Notes under the pieces: model-generated
The model's database searches: none
What the model was told of the DNA's origin: nothing
Seen by the model: only the letters and a program-made list of their open reading frames with translations
Position numbers and translations under genes: made by a program
Assembly (NCBI GenBank): GCA_016722285.1
Contig: JADKGI010000021.1
Location: 1-45,497 of the forward strand
Source of the DNA: Saprospiraceae bacterium
Lineage (GTDB): Bacteria; Bacteroidota; Bacteroidia; Chitinophagales; Saprospiraceae
DNA length: 45,497 bases
Direction: 5' to 3'
In this document: positions 1 through 9,546 of the stretch, piece by piece
Layout of the letters: every line of letters begins with the position of its first letter
Numbering within the stretch: position 1 is the stretch's first letter

Positions 1-138
1 TAGTATGTCAATTTATCGTCGAAATGATAAGTGAATTTAGGGCTCGCGTATGAAATTTTGTAATTTGTCAACAACGACAGATCGCTGAGCTGATTTCACT
101 TCTAAAAGTAAAATAATCTAAATTCAATTTTTTCATAA
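1..138 (+). other. Window edge, possible 3' tail of an upstream gene
   Basis: Codons from 54 to 113 read openly and end at TAA 114-116 (last residues AELISLLKVK), but the same frame has TGA at 51-53. This could be the broken end of an upstream polysaccharide gene. The stretch is too short to assign, and no -7 element was seen upstream of wzm. Confidence 0.2.
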
Positions 139-960
139 ATGAATCAAATAATTATTGAACCAGGTCGGCAGGAAAAAAACTACTGGGCTGATATATGGCG
201 ATTCCGTGAGTTATTTTATATCCTGAGTTGGAGAGATATCAAAGTTCGTTACAAACAGACAGTGTTGGGATTAGCTTGGAGTATTATCAGACCGCTATTG
301 ACGATGCTTGTTTTTACAATAGTTTTTGGTACTATTGCCAAGCTACCTTCAGAAGGAGCGGCACCTTATGCTATTATGGTGTACGCTGCGATGTTGCCTT
401 GGCAATTTTTTTCAAACGCATTAAGTGAGGCTAGCAATAGTTTGATTGGTAATGCCAATCTGATTTCTAAAGTTTACTTTCCGAGATTGATCATACCTAC
501 AGCCTCAGTAATTACCAGTTTTATCGATTTTCTGATTTCTTTTGTTATCCTAATTGGATTAATGATATACTACCAGTTTGCTCCTTCAATTAATTTATTA
601 TTTCTGCCGGTTTTTATTGTAATAGCTTTCTTAGCCAGTATAGGGCCAGGCTTGTGGCTTACTGCATTGAATGTAAAATACCGGGATTTCAGATACATTG
701 TTCCCTTTATTGTTCAGTTTGGAATGTATATATCTCCGGTAGGATTCAGTAGTAGTATTGTTCCTGAAAAATGGCAATTTATATATTCTTTAAATCCTAT
801 GGTAGGTGTAATCGATGGCTTCAGATGGTGTATTCTGGGTGGCAATGCAAATATTAATTGGAATGGTTTTATTTTGAGTATGATGATAGTTTCGCTATTT
901 TTGTGGTTAGGGATCTACCAGTTCAGGAAGATGGAAAAAACATTTGCTGATTTGATTTAA
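139..960 (+). CDS. wzm: ABC-2 type polysaccharide export permease (Wzm)
   Basis: Membrane half of an ABC exporter that moves undecaprenyl-linked O-antigen or another surface glycan across the inner membrane. The 273-residue length is normal for Wzm/TagG/KpsM. The N-terminus carries the family stretch WRDIKVRYKQTVLGLAW, then about six hydrophobic segments follow (first around residues 48-66, last near 245-262), with FYPRL/KVYFPRL-type and SLNPMVGVIDGFRW motifs typical of the family. The ATPase partner wzt starts 67 bp downstream. This is the only + strand gene of the first 10 kb that reads without a lesion. The family and the partner are clear; the substrate is inferred from the neighbours. 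Confidence 0.93.
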   Translation: MNQIIIEPGRQEKNYWADIWRFRELFYILSWRDIKVRYKQTVLGLAWSIIRPLLTMLVFTIVFGTIAKLPSEGAAPYAIMVYAAMLPWQFFSNALSEASNSLIGNANLISKVYFPRLIIPTASVITSFIDFLISFVILIGLMIYYQFAPSINLLFLPVFIVIAFLASIGPGLWLTALNVKYRDFRYIVPFIVQFGMYISPVGFSSSIVPEKWQFIYSLNPMVGVIDGFRWCILGGNANINWNGFILSMMIVSLFLWLGIYQFRKMEKTFADLI

Positions 961-1027
961 TTTTAATCTATATATTAATCCATAGAAGGACTTATTACCA
1001 CTTAATCCAACAGCTCTTATTATATAA

Positions 1028-2255
1028 ATGTCATATCCAATTATAAAAGTAGAAAACTTATCCAAATCATACATGATCAGTCATGAAGGTAAGGAGAGCT
1101 ATACAGCCTTGCGTGATGTTATCGCCAATAAGACAAAAAACTTATTTAATTTCAATAAGAAAGGAGTTAAGACAGAATTGTATAATGGGTTTGAATCAAA
1201 AGATGAATTCTGGGCTCTCAAAGACATCAATTTTTGAAATTAATCAGGGCGATAGGGTAGGCATCATAGGTCGAAATGGTGCAGGAAAGAGCACGCTACT
1301 TAAAGTGCTGAGTCGCATTACTGAACCAACTACCGGAAGGATTACCCTAAACGGACGGGTGGCCAGTTTACTGGAAGTAGGGACTGGTTTTCATCCTGAG
1401 TTGACAGGCAGAGAAAATATTTATTTGAACGGTGCAATTTTGGGAATGAGTCGGGCTGAAATAAAAAGAAAATTTGACGAGATTGTAGATTTTGCAGAAG
1501 TGGAAAGGTTTTGGACACACCTGTCAAGAGATATAGTAGTGGTATGTATGTGCGCTTGGCGTTTGCCGTTGCAGCCCACCTTGAGCCGGAGATTCTAGTA
1601 GTGGATGAAGTGCTGGCAGTCGGAGATGCTGAGTTTCAGAAAAAATGTCTCGGCAAGATGGAAGATGTAAGTAATAATGAAGGAAGGACGGTGCTTTTTG
1701 TGAGTCACAATATGTCAGCAATAAAGCAATTGTGCACGTTAGGGATTTTATTACAAAATGGAACTATTGTTTGTGCTTCGACAGTTCAAAATACGATAAA
1801 CGAATATCTAAAGCAAAACGGTTCTTTAAAATCTTACAAAGTAAACGATGATCCAACAAGGCTCGCACAAATATTAGAATTGGAGACTTATAAATCAGAG
1901 TACACTCACAAACAGAACATAACAGTAAAACTTAAGGTAAAAAATGATTCGAACGAAAAGGCATAAGGTGTAATGTTACTTTTTTGATATGTTTGACCAG
2001 TTATTATTTTTTGAAATGATCGAATTATTACCAAATTCAGGAGTGCAAACTTATCTACTTACTATCCCTGGAGGCAAATTGGCACCTATCAAAATCAAAA
2101 TGAATGCATCTATGGATATACCTGGTATTAAGTTAATTGAAATATTGAAAGAATCATTGATATTTGAAATAGTTGATTTTGAAGTCAAAACAAAAAAATA
2201 TGGAGATTTAAATGTAGGAATAATTCTATCAGATGGTATTTGGACCAAATTATAA
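1028..2255 (+). pseudogene. wzt: Wzt, polysaccharide ABC exporter ATPase, broken
   Basis: Energises export with Wzm. Reading across lesions gives about 409 residues, normal for Wzt with a C-terminal carbohydrate-binding domain. Segments: 1028-1237 (N-terminus to ALKDINF), then the frame starting FEINQGDRVGIIGRNGAGKS (Walker A) to about 1508, then 1511-1966 (KRYSSGMYVRLAF signature, ILVVDEVLAVGD Walker B, H-loop VSHNMS), then 1989-2255 (end of the beta-sandwich domain). Lesions: one extra T near 1232, one missing T near 1508, an in-frame TAA at 1964-1966, and one extra T in the T-run at about 1980-1985. The reading order of all domains is intact, so these are recent mutations or sequencing errors rather than old decay. 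Confidence 0.88.
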
Positions 2256-2258
2256 ATT

Positions 2259-3082
2259 ATGATTAAAAACATAATCAGGCAATGTTTCTCAGCAGTTGGA
2301 CTGGAAATACGGAGAAAAGACCTTACAAATCATTTAAAAGAATTACCTGATTTTCATGGATATGATTATGGGCAAGAAGGACGGGAAGCGATAAAAAATT
2401 GTACAAGATAATTCAATGTTGACGCCTTTGAATCTGTTGACCTTATTTGAGCAAGCTGTATATTGTGAAAAAAAAAATATAGAAGGTGCTTTTGTTGAGT
2501 GTGGTGTTTGGAAAGGAGGAGCTGTTGGTATCATGGCGAAAGCTAATTTAGAATACGGAAACATCAGAAGACAACTTCACTTATTTGATGCCTTTGATGA
2601 CATATGTGCACCGGATGCTGATTTAGATGGAGATAAAGCGATAGAAGATATGAAAAAGTATAGCTCTTTAAAAGATAAAACCCAAATGAAGGGACAGTTA
2701 GAATCTTTGAATGGGTTTTATGACTTTTTGGGAGGCCATGGAACTATAAGTGCATGTAAAGATTTACTGGAAAATGACTTGAAATATCCTTCCGAAATGA
2801 TACATTATCATAAGGGTTGGTTTCAGGATACCATTCCCCAAGATGCTAAACAAATAGACAAAATAGCCATTTTGAGATTGGATGGTGACTGGTATGCTTC
2901 CATAAAAACCTGCTTAGACTATCTATTATGATAAAGTTGTACCTGGTGGATTGATAGTAATAGATGATTACGGTTATTATGAAGGATGTACCAAAGCTGT
3001 TGACGAATTTTTAGAAAACAGGAATATTAAAACTTTTATGAGTTATGCAGTTGTAGGATCCAGATATTTTGTAAAGAGATAG
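2259..3082 (+). pseudogene. TylF/macrocin O-methyltransferase-like protein, frameshifted
   Basis: SAM-dependent O-methyltransferase of the TylF family, often found in polysaccharide loci, where it may methylate a sugar or chain end. Family motifs: GAFVECGVWKGGA, HLFDAFD, ILRLDGDWYAS, then IVIDDYGYYEGC. Start ATG at 2259, four bases after wzt stops. One extra A in the A-run near 2395 breaks the frame (the corrected reading is EAIKIVQDNSMLTPLNLL). One extra T near 2929 breaks LDYLYDKVVPGG. The corrected protein is about 274 residues, close to the family size. The acceptor is unknown. Confidence 0.82.
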
Positions 3083-3098
3083 ATAGCCTCAAAAATAT

Positions 3099-4381
3099 AT
3101 GAATCAAGAAAAAAAGAAAATCCTTTTATTATCTACAGGTGATATTAATGGAGCATATGAGCTTCTTTTTAAAATTGCTGATTTTCTAAATGAAGAAGGT
3201 CATGAAGTTGCATTAGTTGTACAAAAAACCAAAAAGATGCTTTCGTTTGTGAAATTACCAAACAAACAAATATTTTAAGGCTCTTTGCTGAAATTTCAAT
3301 TAGATTAAATTTTTTTTCTAAAAACAAAAACTGATCAAAGTATATCTTTTGGACGAGGATGAAAGTAAAAAATATAACAATGTTAATGATATTCTTAAAA
3401 CAATCCGTTTATTCCAGAAGTGGTTATATCCGGGATGACTGACGGTTTTTGGTTACCAGCCATTTAGCCCAAATTAATGCCATCACCGGCGCCAGTATTT
3501 GCTCACCATAACTTATGATATGTCTCCTTTAACAGGAGGGTGTCACTATGCATGGGAGTGCCGAGGTAGAAAAGATTGCAAAGCATGTCCGGCAATTATT
3601 GATGAAAAGAAAAATGACTGGTCACATAATAATTTGATCCTGAAAATGAAAAATATAGAAAAAGCAGGGATAAAAATAATTGCAGCGTCAGGTTGGACAC
3701 AAATGCAGGCAAGGAAATCAATCTTATTTCAGAATCAAGATAAAATTGAAAATATTAACAGTTGTATTGATACAAGACTATTTAATTCAAAAAACAGGGA
3801 TATTGCAAAAAGGATTTTTGGGGTCGATGATGATGTTAAGTTAATATTTTGTGGTGCTCAAAAAATGACTGATCATAGGAAAGGGTTTAGCTATTTCAAG
3901 GAGTCATTAGATATTCTTTTTGAAATGTTAGATGCGGCAACCCGAAATAAAATATGTATTTTGATAGTTGGTAGGGATTATCAAGATTCTGTATATACAA
4001 AGATACCCTTTCAAACTCATGCAATAGATTATATAAAAGATTATAGATTATTATCACTAGCCTACCAGGCATCTGATATCTTCGTTTGTCCATCCATAGA
4101 GGATTCCGGGCCTATGATGGTTTCGGAGGGCATTAGCCTGTGGAACGCCTGTAGTTGGTTTTGAAATGGGAGTTGTGTCAAATATGGTAATCAATGATTC
4201 TAATGGGTATAAAGCGAGTTTAAAAAATAGTAGTGATTTAGCAAATGGACTATTTAAAATTCTTTCACTTGATGATGGAGAATTTTTAGCTTATTCAAAT
4301 AATGCAATAAAGCAGGTCGAAATGTTTTCTTCGAGAGAATCATTAATTAAAATATTACACCAGATTTTAAATGAAAACTAA
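3099..4381 (+). pseudogene. GT4-family glycosyltransferase, multiply frameshifted
   Basis: GT-B glycosyltransferase related to WcaC-like enzymes. The N-terminus KKILLLSTGDINGAYE starts at ATG 3099. The family's cysteine motif GGCHYAWECRGRKDCKACP lies in 3499-4164. The C-terminal donor-site region (SDIFVCPSIEDSGPMMV, then ALACGTPVVGFE) crosses a frameshift near 4132 into the frame of 4166-4381. Between 3240 and 3510 at least four frame changes are needed to read YLDEDE, VISGMTDGF and SHLAQINAITGA. The corrected length of about 427 residues is normal. It would add a sugar to the repeat unit; donor and acceptor are unknown. This is the most damaged gene of the locus. Confidence 0.8.
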
Positions 4382-4498
4382 AAATTGATATAAAATTATT
4401 CACTAATAACCAACTTAAATTAAAATCAATCAGAAAATACATTTAAACAACTGGTTATCAATATCTATTGTCAATAACTACAAATAGTAGCCCCCATT

Positions 4499-5727
4499 TT
4501 AAAAGATAGATAATTGAGGGCAAGGAGACTTATTTTTTGTTTTTACCACTTTTACATAAGTTCTTCGACTGTTTTCAACCATCCAGAATACATCCAGCAG
4601 GCTAATGATGTGGATTCGTATTAGGGCTGCAACTGTCGAATAGGCTTTTTTTGTTTTAGATTTTACTTTTAATACCAAGAGCAGTAATTGGGCTATCAAT
4701 GTACACCATATTTGTGTCCTTATTCCATTTTCTGTCTCTGAATAGAAAAAATGTAATTGAAAATTCTGTTTCAACTTCTTAAATAGCAGTTCTATAATCC
4801 ATCTAAGTTTATAGATATAAGCCACTTCCTCTCGTTTTATTTCGAAGTTATTGGTGATAAACTCATATACCCTTCCTTTTTCATCTCTGTAGGTTACTTT
4901 CCGTAGTCAAAGTGTCTTTTCTTCTCCATTTTCTTTGAATGTCAGATAGATGTGTTCTTCTTTTATGACTCCGTATTCCTTCTCGCCCAACTCTTTGGAA
5001 TATGTTTGTTCAATGATGTCATATATTGCATTTTTCTTCAATCTACATACAAAATTGATTTTCTTCTCCGTAAATTTAGCAAATTGGAGGTAGTGGTTAT
5101 ATGCCCTGTCAAATTCTACCATGCTGTGCTCAGGAAGGCTAAGGTATTGAATGAATGTTTTGTCGTGACATTTTGCCTCGCTGATCTTTACAAACGCAGG
5201 AGTGTCGGCATGTGCATCGATGAGCATGCGCACTTTGAGTCCACCTTTTTTCTTTCCATCATCCTTCGGATTGCGTCCGACACCTTTCATTATGTCTGAA
5301 AAAAGCCTGATAGTACTTGAGTCGAAGATAAATAGTTCCTTGAACGAAACGTTTTTAATTCGGCTGACCGACAAAAGTGGCTTAAAATGCTCCAGGAGTT
5401 TAAAGTATAGCTCTTCGAAAAATATATTATCACGTTCTCTTAACTCATCTCCGGCAGTACTCTTTGCAGGTGAGGATTTTAATCCCAAATGATTTAATTT
5501 ACCTTGTAAACCCATCATGGCATCACAAATTTCGCCCATAGAGTCGCATCTGCTTAAAATACCAAAAAGCATAGTAACCAATTGTGTCCAGGCAGTAAAA
5601 GTCCTGTAATGTTTATCAGTATGATGCGTTAAGGCAAGTACATCAAACTCTGATCTCGGTATAAAATCAATCAATTGTTTGAAAATTGGCTGACCGACTA
5701 AATTTTTGAACTATCTTTGGATGTCAT
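4499..5727 (-). pseudogene. IS4-family transposase (DUF4372 N-terminus), frameshifted
   Basis: DDE transposase of the IS4 type. Conserved N-terminal stretch VGQPIFKQLIDFIPRS, first Asp in FIFDSST, second Asp in VEFDRAYNHY, and the Y-x2-R-x3-E-x6-K signature in YKLRWIIELLFKKLK with exact spacing. I place the start at ATG 5727 (MTSKDSSK): the conserved VGQPIF block lies upstream of the first ATG of the main frame (5674) and is joined to 5727 by one frame change in an A-run near 5705. A second frameshift near 4905 separates the catalytic core from the C-terminal part. About 409 residues if corrected. Confidence 0.85.
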
Positions 5728-5762
5728 ACTCAATGTGTTTGGTAGCCAAAAGGGTATGACAT
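5721..5762 (-). promoter_or_regulatory. Leader hairpin sequestering the transposase start
   Basis: On the - strand RNA, a perfect 9-bp stem (5754-5762 with 5721-5729) encloses a second small hairpin (5738-5742 with 5746-5750, loop of 3). The proposed ATG at 5725-5727 lies in the 3' arm of the outer stem. Start-codon burial of this sort is known for other IS4-group elements, where it limits translation from outside transcripts. The function here is inferred. Confidence 0.5.
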
Positions 5763-5763
5763 A

Positions 5764-5801
5764 AGGGTTAATCTTTCAGGTTAACCCTGTTTTTTATTTT
5801 T
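5764..5801 (+). terminator. Intrinsic terminator inside the IS4 right end
   Basis: Stem agggttaa (5764-5771) pairs with ttaaccct (5781-5788), loop of 9, followed by a T-rich run (5790-5801). The T-tract is on the + strand, so it would stop transcripts leaving the IS towards wecD. Confidence 0.6.
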
Positions 5802-5841
5802 TAAGTCGGTTAGTAGTGAAAATAATTGATTTTAAAAAATA

Positions 5842-5849
5842 TAAATTTG
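5842..5849 (+). promoter_or_regulatory. Candidate -7 element for wecD
   Basis: TAAATTTG fits the Bacteroidota -7 consensus TAnnTTTG. It lies 24 bp outside the IS4 end and 49 bp before the wecD ATG. No TTTG is seen at the expected -33 spacing, so this is a weak call. Confidence 0.35.
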
Positions 5850-5897
5850 CATATTAGCTTAAAGATTATCAAAGCTAACTAAGATAAAAGATAAAGG

Positions 5898-6609
5898 ATG
5901 GATATTGACATCAGAAAAATAGAATGGGATTCAGCGTTTTTAATATGAAAGTATATAGTATTCCCAGCAATATAAGTGCTGATGAATTGAAAAGCGCCGT
6001 TAATATATTGGAGCAGCATGAGGCAACATTAGCATATTATTCATGTAGTCACCCATTAAAAAAACATGAAGTTATCTTTGATAAGTATGAGTTTAAACTT
6101 GTTGACAAAAAGATTACTTATAAAAAACTACCAATCAGAGATATTCATTTGAATGCGTCAGTGTCTCCTTATAATGCGGACTACCCAGATGAAAAACTGT
6201 TTGAGCTTGCTATACAAAGTGGTATTTATTCGAGATTTAATATTGATAAAAAATTGGGAAATTAAATTTTGAAAAACTGTATAATCAATGGATAATAAAC
6301 AGTGTAAATAAAACTTTTGCAGAGGAAGTTCTTGTTTATAATATAGATAATTCAATTGTAGGTTTTGTTACTTTGGGAATAAAAACATCTATTGGCCAAA
6401 TAGGAATCATGTCTGTAGATAGTCAATATAGAGGAATAGGTATAGGGAGGGCACTTATTACTGCTGCAGAAAGATGGTTTTCAATTCATAATTATTCTGG
6501 AATACAAGTTATAACACAAGGTGACAATACGGCAGCTTGTAGATTATATGAGAGGTGCGGATTTAGTAAAGGCAATGTTGAATATTTTTACCACGTATGG
6601 AAAAAATAA
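5898..6609 (+). pseudogene. wecD: WecD-like dTDP-Fuc4N N-acetyltransferase, frameshifted
   Basis: GNAT enzyme expected to acetylate dTDP-4-amino-4,6-dideoxygalactose (dTDP-Fuc4N), the step after WecE. The start ATG 5898 gives MDIDIRKIEWDSAFF, matching the WDSxFF opening of WecD/RffC. The acetyl-CoA site is in VDSQYRGIGIGRALI and the C-terminal NTAACRLYERCGF is typical of GNATs. One missing T near 5938 and extra T bases near 6265-6278 break the frame; the corrected length is about 237 residues. wecE lies downstream but is separated by an IS982 element. The activity is inferred from family and from pairing with wecE. Confidence 0.78.
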
Positions 6610-6665
6610 GAAAGGGCTTGTATGTTTTTGCAAATTGTAATTAAGCGATGATTGATTAAAAGTAA

Positions 6666-7597
6666 TAATTAATTTAAGTTGCGTTGAACTTGTCGAGAGT
6701 AAAAGCAAATAGGAAAATGAAGACTTTTAGCATAAATCCTTTTGCTGTTACTGCATGAATGTGATTGGGTAAATACCTTTCCAGTTCTGAAAATACAGAT
6801 TCTATTTTCTTTCTCATTTGTGTTTTTAAAAATGCCGTATATGGCGCATCTTTCCTCTTCGAATTTGATTTCCTATCAACCATCATTTTTATATTTTCAA
6901 CATCGTACAGTTCATCTTCAAACTCAAAGTCTGTGTATGCACTATCAGCATAGAGCTGACTTCCATCCGGCAAATTTATATGCATGCTTTTCAATCCTGT
7001 GATGTCTGCAAATGATCCAGCCAGCATAAAATAGTCCACAGGGATTCCTTCATTATTTATGATAACCGGAACTTTAAAACCATAAAAATATTCCCGTTTA
7101 GAAACACATCTCTCATGATATACTTTATTGTATTTCAATAATTTACAATTAGGAATGCGTATATTATGGCAAATGGCTATTGGAAAAGAATCAATGATAT
7201 AAATACTGTCTATACTTAAGTTTTTGATTACTTCTGATAAAGTATAAAAGCACATTATCATAGTCGTTTCTAAACCATGCAATCGTCTGATAAATCCACT
7301 TTTATCGATATAATTAAATCCCCAGTGGGCTCTAAGATATGATTTGGCCTTAATAAAGTTGCCTCAAAATATCTTGCAGCGATGATGGAAGTAGTGATAA
7401 TTTGAGCATCACACATTTTTCTGTGAGATTCATTTTTCGGATGACATTTCTTTAAATAATCATCAATAAAACAGTAAATTGCAACCGTGAAATTGTCCAT
7501 AATTTGTGCGTTTTGGACTCAGGTCAGTTTGACACCAAAATTACACAATTATGAACTTTTTACATAATTGTGATTACTTCGCAACTTAAATTAATTA
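6666..7597. mobile_element. IS982-family insertion sequence, about 920-930 bp
   Basis: An 18-bp perfect inverted repeat bounds the element (6666-6683 and 7580-7597, inner part cgcaacttaaat). The outer six bases on each side are TAATTA, which is its own reverse complement, so they may be a 6-bp target duplication; the element would then be 6672-7591. A perfect 10-bp hairpin (7544-7553 with 7563-7572) lies between the transposase start and the right end. The right boundary is only 11 bp before the wecE ATG. Confidence 0.82.
6674..7500 (-). pseudogene. IS982-family transposase, frameshifted
   Basis: DDE transposase. IS982 hallmarks are IIDSFPIAICHNIRI, SKREYFYGFKVPVI, LYADSAYTDFEFE and the C-terminal KKIESVFSELERYLP. 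Start ATG 7500; one frame change near 7348 is needed to read KSYLRAHWGFNYIDKSGFI into HGLETTM. The corrected length of about 275 residues is normal. The stop codon lies inside the left inverted repeat. Confidence 0.85.
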
Positions 7598-7608
7598 ATA
7601 AATAAAGA

Positions 7609-8745
7609 TGAATCATATTCCTTTTAATAAGCCTTATTTAACCGGCAATGAAACAAATTATATATATCAAGCTGTACAGAGCGGAAAAATAAGTGGTGAT
7701 GGCATTTTTACAAAAAATGTCATGAGTTTTTTGAGTTGAAATACGGATTTAAAAATGTTTGCTTACTACGAGCTGCACAGACGCTTTGGAAATGGCCGCT
7801 ATATTGTCGGGTATCGAAGATGGTGATGAAGTTATCATACCCTCTTATACATTTGTTAGTACGGCCAATGCATTTGTATTAAGAGGAGCAAAATTGTGTT
7901 TTGCGATAGTCAAGAGAATCATCCGAATATTGACGATACTCAGATTGAGCGTTTGATAACTTCAAAAACAAAAGCGATTGTTGTGGTACACTATGCGGGC
8001 GTCGCTTGTGAAATGGACAATATTTGTTCGATCGCTACAAAGCATAATCTATTTTTGATAGAAGACGCAGCACAGGCAATAGATAGTTTTTACAAAGGAA
8101 GACCGCTTGGCAGCTTTGGGCATTTTGCAGCTTTTAGTTTTCACGAAACTAAAAATGTCATTAGTGGTGAAGGCGGAATGTTGGTGATAAATGACTTAGA
8201 TTTTGTTGAGCGTGCTGAAATAATAAGAGAAAAAGGCACAAACCGTAGTAAGTTTTTTTAGGGGTGAAATTGATAAGTATGGATGGGTTGATATTGGGTC
8301 GTCTTATTTGCCAAGTGATATTATTGCAGCATTTTTGTTTGCACAATTAGAAAACTTGGAAATAATTCAGGATAAGCGGTTGAATTTATGGAACAGGTAT
8401 TACCATAATTTGGCAAAGAGCCATTTGGTCGATGAGCAATTCGGAATTCCCGTGGTATTTGATTATGCATCCAATAATGCACATATGTTTTATTTAAAAT
8501 GTAAAAACCTTGAACAGCGTAATCAGCTTATTGATTTCTTAAAGTCCAAAGATATTCATGCTGTTTTTCATTATTTATCTTTACATAAATCTGAATTCTT
8601 TTTAAAAAATAATAAACTTTACGAACTGACTAATGCAGACGAGTTTACTGTTACTTTAGTTAGGCTGCCACTTTATTTTGAGCTTGAATATGCACAGGTT
8701 GATTTTATTACTAATAGTATTTTGGAATTTTTCATCAATAAATAG
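7609..8745 (+). pseudogene. wecE: WecE/RffA dTDP-4-amino-4,6-dideoxygalactose transaminase, frameshifted
   Basis: PLP-dependent sugar aminotransferase (DegT/DnrJ/EryC1 family) that makes dTDP-Fuc4N from dTDP-4-keto-6-deoxyglucose. The whole chain follows WecE closely: IPFNKPYLTGNE near the start at ATG 7609, SGDGIFTKKCHEFF, LLTTSCTDALEMAA, YTFVSTANAFVLRGAK, VVHYAGVACEMD, EDAAQAIDSFYKGRPLG, the PLP lysine in FSFHETKN, and VDIGSSYLPSDI. Four frame changes are needed, near 7720, 7758, 7895 and 8260. The corrected length is about 378 residues, normal for the family. It forms a two-step pathway with the wecD-like gene. Confidence 0.88.
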
Positions 8746-8780
8746 TGTCAATTTTTTTTCACCAAAATAAAAGCGTACTA

Positions 8781-9519
8781 ATGTTTAGATCAATAGGAAC
8801 TGTAATAAATAACCTGATAAATCTTTTTGGTTACTTTTTTAGAATAGATTTGCTGAATGACAAATTGAGTGTATCTGCCCACGTAATTAGGTTAATGAGA
8901 TTGAATAAAAAAATACATAAGTCAGTAATAGGTTTTAATATCGGGAAAATTACAGATTGATTAATCCGCAGTTTATGAGCTTTGGCAATAATTTTTTTTG
9001 CTTTTAGAGAGACTTCGAATAGAAGCCTTGGATAAATATGGAGATCAAATATTTACACCTAAAATTGAAATTGGGGATAATGTTGTGTTCAATTCAGATG
9101 TTCATATTGGCTGTATTAATTACATATATATTGGTAATAACGTTTTGGGAGCAAGTCGAATTTACATCACCGATCATCATCATGGAGATACTACTGAAGC
9201 AATGTTTAAAATTGCACCTCGTGATCGGCCGCTTATATCAAAAGGACCGGTAATTATCAAAGATAATGTCTGGATCGGTGAAGGGGCAGCCATTATGCCA
9301 GGAGTGACTATAGGGGAAAATTGTATCATTGCTACAAATTCGGTGGTAACAAAAGATATGCCTGCAAATTCTGTGGTGGCTGGGGTACCTGCGCGTGTAA
9401 TTAAAACGGTAAGATAAATACCAGATATTGAATTTGAAGAGATACAAACGCACATTGATATTAATAGTATTATAAAAAGTTTGCAGCATCAGAAATCGAT
9501 GAATAAAACCAAATACTAA
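8781..9519 (+). pseudogene. Left-handed beta-helix acyltransferase, frameshifted
   Basis: Hexapeptide-repeat O- or N-acyltransferase (WcaF/maltose acetyltransferase-like), probably acetylating the glycan. ATG 8781 gives MFRSIGTVINNLINLFGYFF. Hexad repeats run from IEIGDNVVFNSDVHIG to IIKDNVWIGEGAAIMPGVTIGENCIIATNSVV, with the catalytic His region in ITDHHHGD and the closing VAGVPARVIK. Frame changes occur near 8957, in the T8 run at 8991-8998 and near 9414. After the last one, a frame ending at TAA 9519 adds IPDIEFEEIQ and about 25 more residues, a likely genuine C-terminus. The sugar acceptor is unknown. Confidence 0.75.
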
Positions 9520-9546
9520 CCACTTTTTTATATTTAATAATTATTT

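Larger units (their letters stand above)
4401..5818. mobile_element. IS4-family insertion sequence, 1418 bp
   Basis: Ends are set by 19-bp inverted repeats with two mismatches: cactaataaccaacttaaa at 4401-4419 and the reverse complement cactactaaccgacttaaa at 5800-5818. The nine flanking bases are aaaattatt (4392-4400) and aaaataatt (5819-5827), an 8/9 match that may be a decayed target duplication; it is AT-only, so chance is possible. The single transposase gene lies on the - strand and is frameshifted. The element sits between the GT4 gene and wecD. Confidence 0.85.

Noticed and set aside
4952..5492. Open frames on the + strand across the IS4 transposase
   Set aside because: They are the complement of the conserved transposase and show no family similarity.
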